Notes under the pieces: generated by a model
What the model was told of the DNA's origin: nothing
The model's database searches: none
What the model saw: only the letters and a program-made list of their open reading frames with translations
Made by a program: the position numbers and the translations under genes
Source: a bacterium
GTDB lineage: Bacteria > Verrucomicrobiota > Verrucomicrobiae > Opitutales > Opitutaceae
Assembly (NCBI GenBank): GCA_021780625.1
Contig: JAJXYI010000064.1
Location: forward strand, 1 to 7,182
Direction of reading: 5' to 3'
Length of the DNA: 7,182 nucleotides
Shown here: positions 4,870 to 7,182 of the stretch, one piece after another
How the letters are laid out: every line of letters begins with the position of its first letter
Position numbering within the stretch: the stretch's first letter is position 1

Positions 4870-6897
4870 TCAATGCGCCGCCCAGTGAAGCAGCAGGACG
4901 AAGACCGCGACGATCGAGAACGAGGCGGCGCAGCACGCGGCAAAGCCGATCGTGTCCACGCGGTCCCATTTGCAGAACTCCCAATTCGAACGCGGGAATA
5001 GCTTCGTATGGTCGAAGCGTCCCGGATTGCGGCGCGTTTCCTCGACCGCCAGCACCTCGAGTTCGTGCGTGGCGCCCACCGGGGTCTTCATCTTGCCGTA
5101 AAACTGGGCGGCGCGCGCGGGGTCGGTCACGGGCGTGATCCAACTGACCACCAACAGCACCGCGAAGGGGAACAACGCGTCGAAGAAGAACTGGAGCGTC
5201 AGGCGCTGGCTCGGCGTCAGCCTGGCGATGTTCACGCCGGTTTTCCCTAGCAGCCAGCACTCGAAGTCGAAGCGTCCGCTGCCGATCAGCGGGCTGGCGA
5301 GGTCGTTGGCCTTCGCGTGCACCACGGTATCGAAATACACGCCGGCAGGCTCGCCCGAGGGCGTGGGCGCCATCTGGGTCAGGGACTGGTTATGGCTGAG
5401 CACCGGAAACTTCGACGCGGTCCAGGGGATGACCAGGATCGTGAGGGTCGACAGCAGCACGCAGGCCCACACCGCCGGGGTTGTCAGGCGCCTCCAAAAG
5501 ATGGTCATCAGCACGCAGGCTCCGAAGGGCACGTTGACGGTGAGCACGATGTTGATGATCGAGAGGAAATCGCCCATCAGCCACGCCGACAGCGCACCGA
5601 GCGCGAGCACGACCACGATGGTCCAGCGTGCATAGAACACGCCCTTCTGCTGGGAGATATCCGGCCAGATCTGGCGGTACACGTTGCGGACAAACAGCGA
5701 GGAAATGGCCAGCGCCTTGGCGGCGAGCGTGGACATCGTGCCCGCGAGCACGCCCGCAAGCATGAGTCCGATCAGTCCCGGGCCGAGCAGGCGGCTGGAG
5801 AGCGCGCCCCAGGTGGCGTCGGGATCCGAAAGGCCGTTGGCGCCGAAGACCGCAAAGGCGATCAGTCCCGCGAAGACCCAGAGTATGATCATGAGCCGCT
5901 TCAGGTAGGTGCCCGAGACGCCGCTGCGCGCGGAGAACTCGTTGGTCGCCGAACCGCAGATGCCCATGTTGTGGCTGAGTCCGCCGTTCTGGACGATGCT
6001 CACCAACAAAATGCCCACGAGGCTCCAGACGGAGAATTGCCCCGCAGCACCCGAGCCGAATAGGTCGAACATTCGTCGCGGGACCTTTTCCCCGAGCGCG
6101 TGCCAGCCGCCTATGGCGTGCAGTCCGACGGGGATCAGCAGGACGGAAAAGACGATGATGAGCACGCTCTGCAGTCCCTCGTTGACCGCCGCGGCGGACA
6201 TGCCGCCCATGACGATGTAGGCGCCGACCACCGCAGCGAAGACGCCGTAGAACAGGAAGTCGGGCAGCAGCGTGATGTAGCTGTGCAATTCCCCGCGCGC
6301 GTCGCGGTCCTGGAGGATTTCCAGGCGGATGTGCCCCGCCGGGGTGATCGTGTGCGCGGACGCCTCATGCTCGAGCCGCTTCATCTCATTGTAGGCGTCG
6401 ACGGAGGCGCGCTCCTGGGCGGTCCATTCGGCGGGCTGTTTGACCACGAGCGAGGAGGCGATCTTGTAGGCGGTCACGTTCGCGAAGCCCAGGAAGACGC
6501 AGGCCACGAGGATCTGGAAGATCGCGTAGAACATGCTCAGGCGCCGACTGGCGAAGCGGTCCTCGAAGAGGTCCGACACCGTGGTGAGCCGTGCGCGGCG
6601 GAACCACACGTTCATGAACCAGAAGTAGGGGTTCATGAAGACCGTCTGGAACGACAGCCAGGAGCCGGACGCGCCTTGCTGGTAGACGAAGCTCGCGGTG
6701 CTCACCGCGCCCGACGGCTCCGTCGCGTTGCCGAAGTTCAGGAAAAATTGATACAGCTTGCCGAGCTTGCGGCCCGCAAGGAAGAAGCCGTCCTCCGAGT
6801 TGTTTCCGGCGGCGGCACGCTTGCCGATGTAGAGGACCGCCCCGAGGTAGGCGACGACGATGGCGATATCCAGGATGCTGAGGCTGCCGATGCGCAT
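4870..6897 (-). CDS. Sodium:solute symporter (SSS/SLC5 family)
   Basis: An inner-membrane Na+-coupled transporter of 675 residues, probably for a sugar released from pectin. The first helix starts almost at once (residues 5-25). GFFLAGRKLG (37-46) and FGNATEPSG (55-63) follow, and I count about 13-14 hydrophobic segments, with the last near 648-673. GTMSTLAA (386-393), before ISSLFVRNVYR, corresponds to the SLC5 helix that holds the Na2-site Ser/Thr. Two soluble stretches stand out: a charged insert at about 152-206 and a loop at about 495-564. The protein is longer than the usual 500-600 residues of bacterial members. I chose the ATG at 6897; a GTG at 6942 would add 15 Pro-rich residues with no family support. 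Neither has a Shine-Dalgarno sequence. It is the first gene of the likely operon. The transported sugar is unknown. Confidence 0.9.
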   Translation of the reverse strand: MRIGSLSILDIAIVVAYLGAVLYIGKRAAAGNNSEDGFFLAGRKLGKLYQFFLNFGNATEPSGAVSTASFVYQQGASGSWLSFQTVFMNPYFWFMNVWFRRARLTTVSDLFEDRFASRRLSMFYAIFQILVACVFLGFANVTAYKIASSLVVKQPAEWTAQERASVDAYNEMKRLEHEASAHTITPAGHIRLEILQDRDARGELHSYITLLPDFLFYGVFAAVVGAYIVMGGMSAAAVNEGLQSVLIIVFSVLLIPVGLHAIGGWHALGEKVPRRMFDLFGSGAAGQFSVWSLVGILLVSIVQNGGLSHNMGICGSATNEFSARSGVSGTYLKRLMIILWVFAGLIAFAVFGANGLSDPDATWGALSSRLLGPGLIGLMLAGVLAGTMSTLAAKALAISSLFVRNVYRQIWPDISQQKGVFYARWTIVVVLALGALSAWLMGDFLSIINIVLTVNVPFGACVLMTIFWRRLTTPAVWACVLLSTLTILVIPWTASKFPVLSHNQSLTQMAPTPSGEPAGVYFDTVVHAKANDLASPLIGSGRFDFECWLLGKTGVNIARLTPSQRLTLQFFFDALFPFAVLLVVSWITPVTDPARAAQFYGKMKTPVGATHELEVLAVEETRRNPGRFDHTKLFPRSNWEFCKWDRVDTIGFAACCAASFSIVAVFVLLLHWAAH

Positions 6898-6987
6898 GGG
6901 CGGGGGAGACGGGGTTGTGGGGAGGGGCGTCCGAGGGTCCACGACACAATGGGGCGGAGCGTCCCCAGTTCAATCCCCGGGCGGAGG

Positions 6988-7012
6988 GTCCGGCATCGGA
7001 CAGTCCGCACTC
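6988..7012 (+). repeat. Palindrome with CCGCACTC tail in the operon leader
   Basis: GTCCG-GCAT-CGGAC-A-GTCCG gives two alternative 5-base stems that share the middle CGGAC arm, followed directly by CACTC so that CCGCACTC sits at 7005-7012. The tail is the same as in the hairpin repeats near 640 and 2042. It lies about 90-115 bases before the symporter ATG. Mutually exclusive stems could matter in a leader transcript, but this is only a possibility. Confidence 0.4.
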
Positions 7013-7032
7013 GGAGCGGATCCCTGAAAATG

Positions 7033-7047
7033 TCACCAATTTGGTGA
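7033..7047. promoter_or_regulatory. 15-base perfect palindrome, candidate operator of the symporter operon
   Basis: TCACCAA-T-TTGGTGA is a perfect 7-1-7 inverted repeat in an AT-richer pocket. It lies between the upstream terminator and the symporter gene, about 135-150 bases before its ATG. There is no T run, so it is a better operator candidate than terminator. It has no CG centre, so it is not a classic LacI-type site and a different regulator may bind. I could not place a good promoter next to it. Confidence 0.45.
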
Positions 7048-7067
7048 TACCTATGGCCGGGGCCTTA

Positions 7068-7118
7068 AAAGGCAGCGCCCGGGTCCCGCGGACCCCTCCG
7101 CGAAACCCGGGCGCCTTT
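7068..7118 (-). terminator. Nested-hairpin intrinsic terminator after the outer-membrane protein gene
   Basis: A perfect 10-base outer stem (7075-7084 GCGCCCGGGT with 7105-7114 ACCCGGGCGC) encloses a second perfect 6-base hairpin (CGCGGA 7087-7092, TCCGCG 7097-7102) with a 4-base loop. Read on the minus strand it begins 15 bases after the stop codon at 7129, and TGCCTTTTAA follows the stem. AAAGG before the stem and CCTTT after it can extend the pairing. This separates the receptor gene from the symporter operon, or attenuates transcription into it. Confidence 0.75.
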
Positions 7119-7128
7119 CCCCTACTAA

Positions 7129-7182
7129 TCAGAACGAGATGGTCGTCGACAGGGTGAACTTGCGCGGGGCGATGATGCGCTC
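7129..7182 (-). CDS. C-terminus of an outer-membrane protein, probably a TonB-dependent receptor (partial)
   Basis: Only the last 17 codons are in the window (ERIIAPRKFTLSTTISF, then TGA); the gene continues beyond the right edge. The final residue is Phe, with Ile, Leu and Phe at positions -3, -7 and -9, the alternating pattern of a last beta strand recognised by the outer-membrane assembly machinery. PRxF plus an alternating strand ending in Phe is common at the ends of TonB-dependent receptors, which often sit beside polysaccharide genes. Another beta-barrel protein cannot be excluded from this fragment. It is on the same strand as the symporter operon but a strong terminator lies between. 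Confidence 0.6.
   Translation of the reverse strand, partial: ERIIAPRKFTLSTTISF

Noticed and set aside
6898..6942. GTG start at 6942 for the symporter, adding 15 residues.
   Set aside because: The extra residues are Pro/Thr-rich, no ribosome site precedes the GTG, and SSS proteins normally begin just before helix 1, as with the ATG at 6897.
6943..6985. Sigma-70 type promoter for the operon, with TTGAAC as a -35.
   Set aside because: The minus strand has TTGAAC, but 16-17 bases on there is only a poor -10 match (CATTGT/ATTGTG). Too weak to annotate.

Overview
This is a GC-rich window whose gene content resembles a polysaccharide-utilisation cluster for the rhamnogalacturonan part of pectin. 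The style points to a Gram-negative plant-polysaccharide degrader, most likely a verrucomicrobium of the Opitutaceae type. The reasons are a tandem GDSL acetylesterase with a signal peptide, a Na+/sugar symporter, a LacI regulator, an outer-membrane protein C-terminus ending in Phe, and intergenic DNA full of short palindromes. The lineage is an inference, because there is no rRNA or other marker gene here.

Layout, left to right: a complete rhaM gene (L-rhamnose mutarotase) on the minus strand at 51-365; a 355-base divergent intergenic region with palindromes; a LacI-family regulator on the plus strand at 721-1785; and a 354-base convergent intergenic region holding a cluster of at least four hairpin-forming repeats. 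A minus-strand group follows. In transcription order (right to left) it is the tail of an outer-membrane protein, probably a TonB-dependent receptor (7129-7182); a nested-hairpin terminator; a 15-base palindrome that could be an operator; a sodium:solute symporter (6897-4870); a GH43-like secreted glycosidase (4821-3805); and a two-domain CE12-type rhamnogalacturonan acetylesterase (3777-2140). The last three genes are separated by 48 and 27 bases and are probably one operon.

Proposed working model (inference): the outer-membrane protein brings in pectic oligosaccharides. The exported esterase removes acetyl groups from the galacturonic acid of the backbone, and the GH43-like enzyme trims side chains. 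The symporter moves released sugar into the cytoplasm, and RhaM interconverts the anomers of L-rhamnose for catabolism. The LacI protein is the natural local regulator.

I do not see a wholly new enzyme system. The least explained material is non-coding: a family of short hairpins whose arms change sequence while the geometry stays the same, several of them followed by CCGCACT. Also worth checking are an esterase whose second domain has Pro in place of the catalytic-loop Asp, a LacI start that is uncertain, and a CACGGAG repeat placed on the start of the GH43-like gene.
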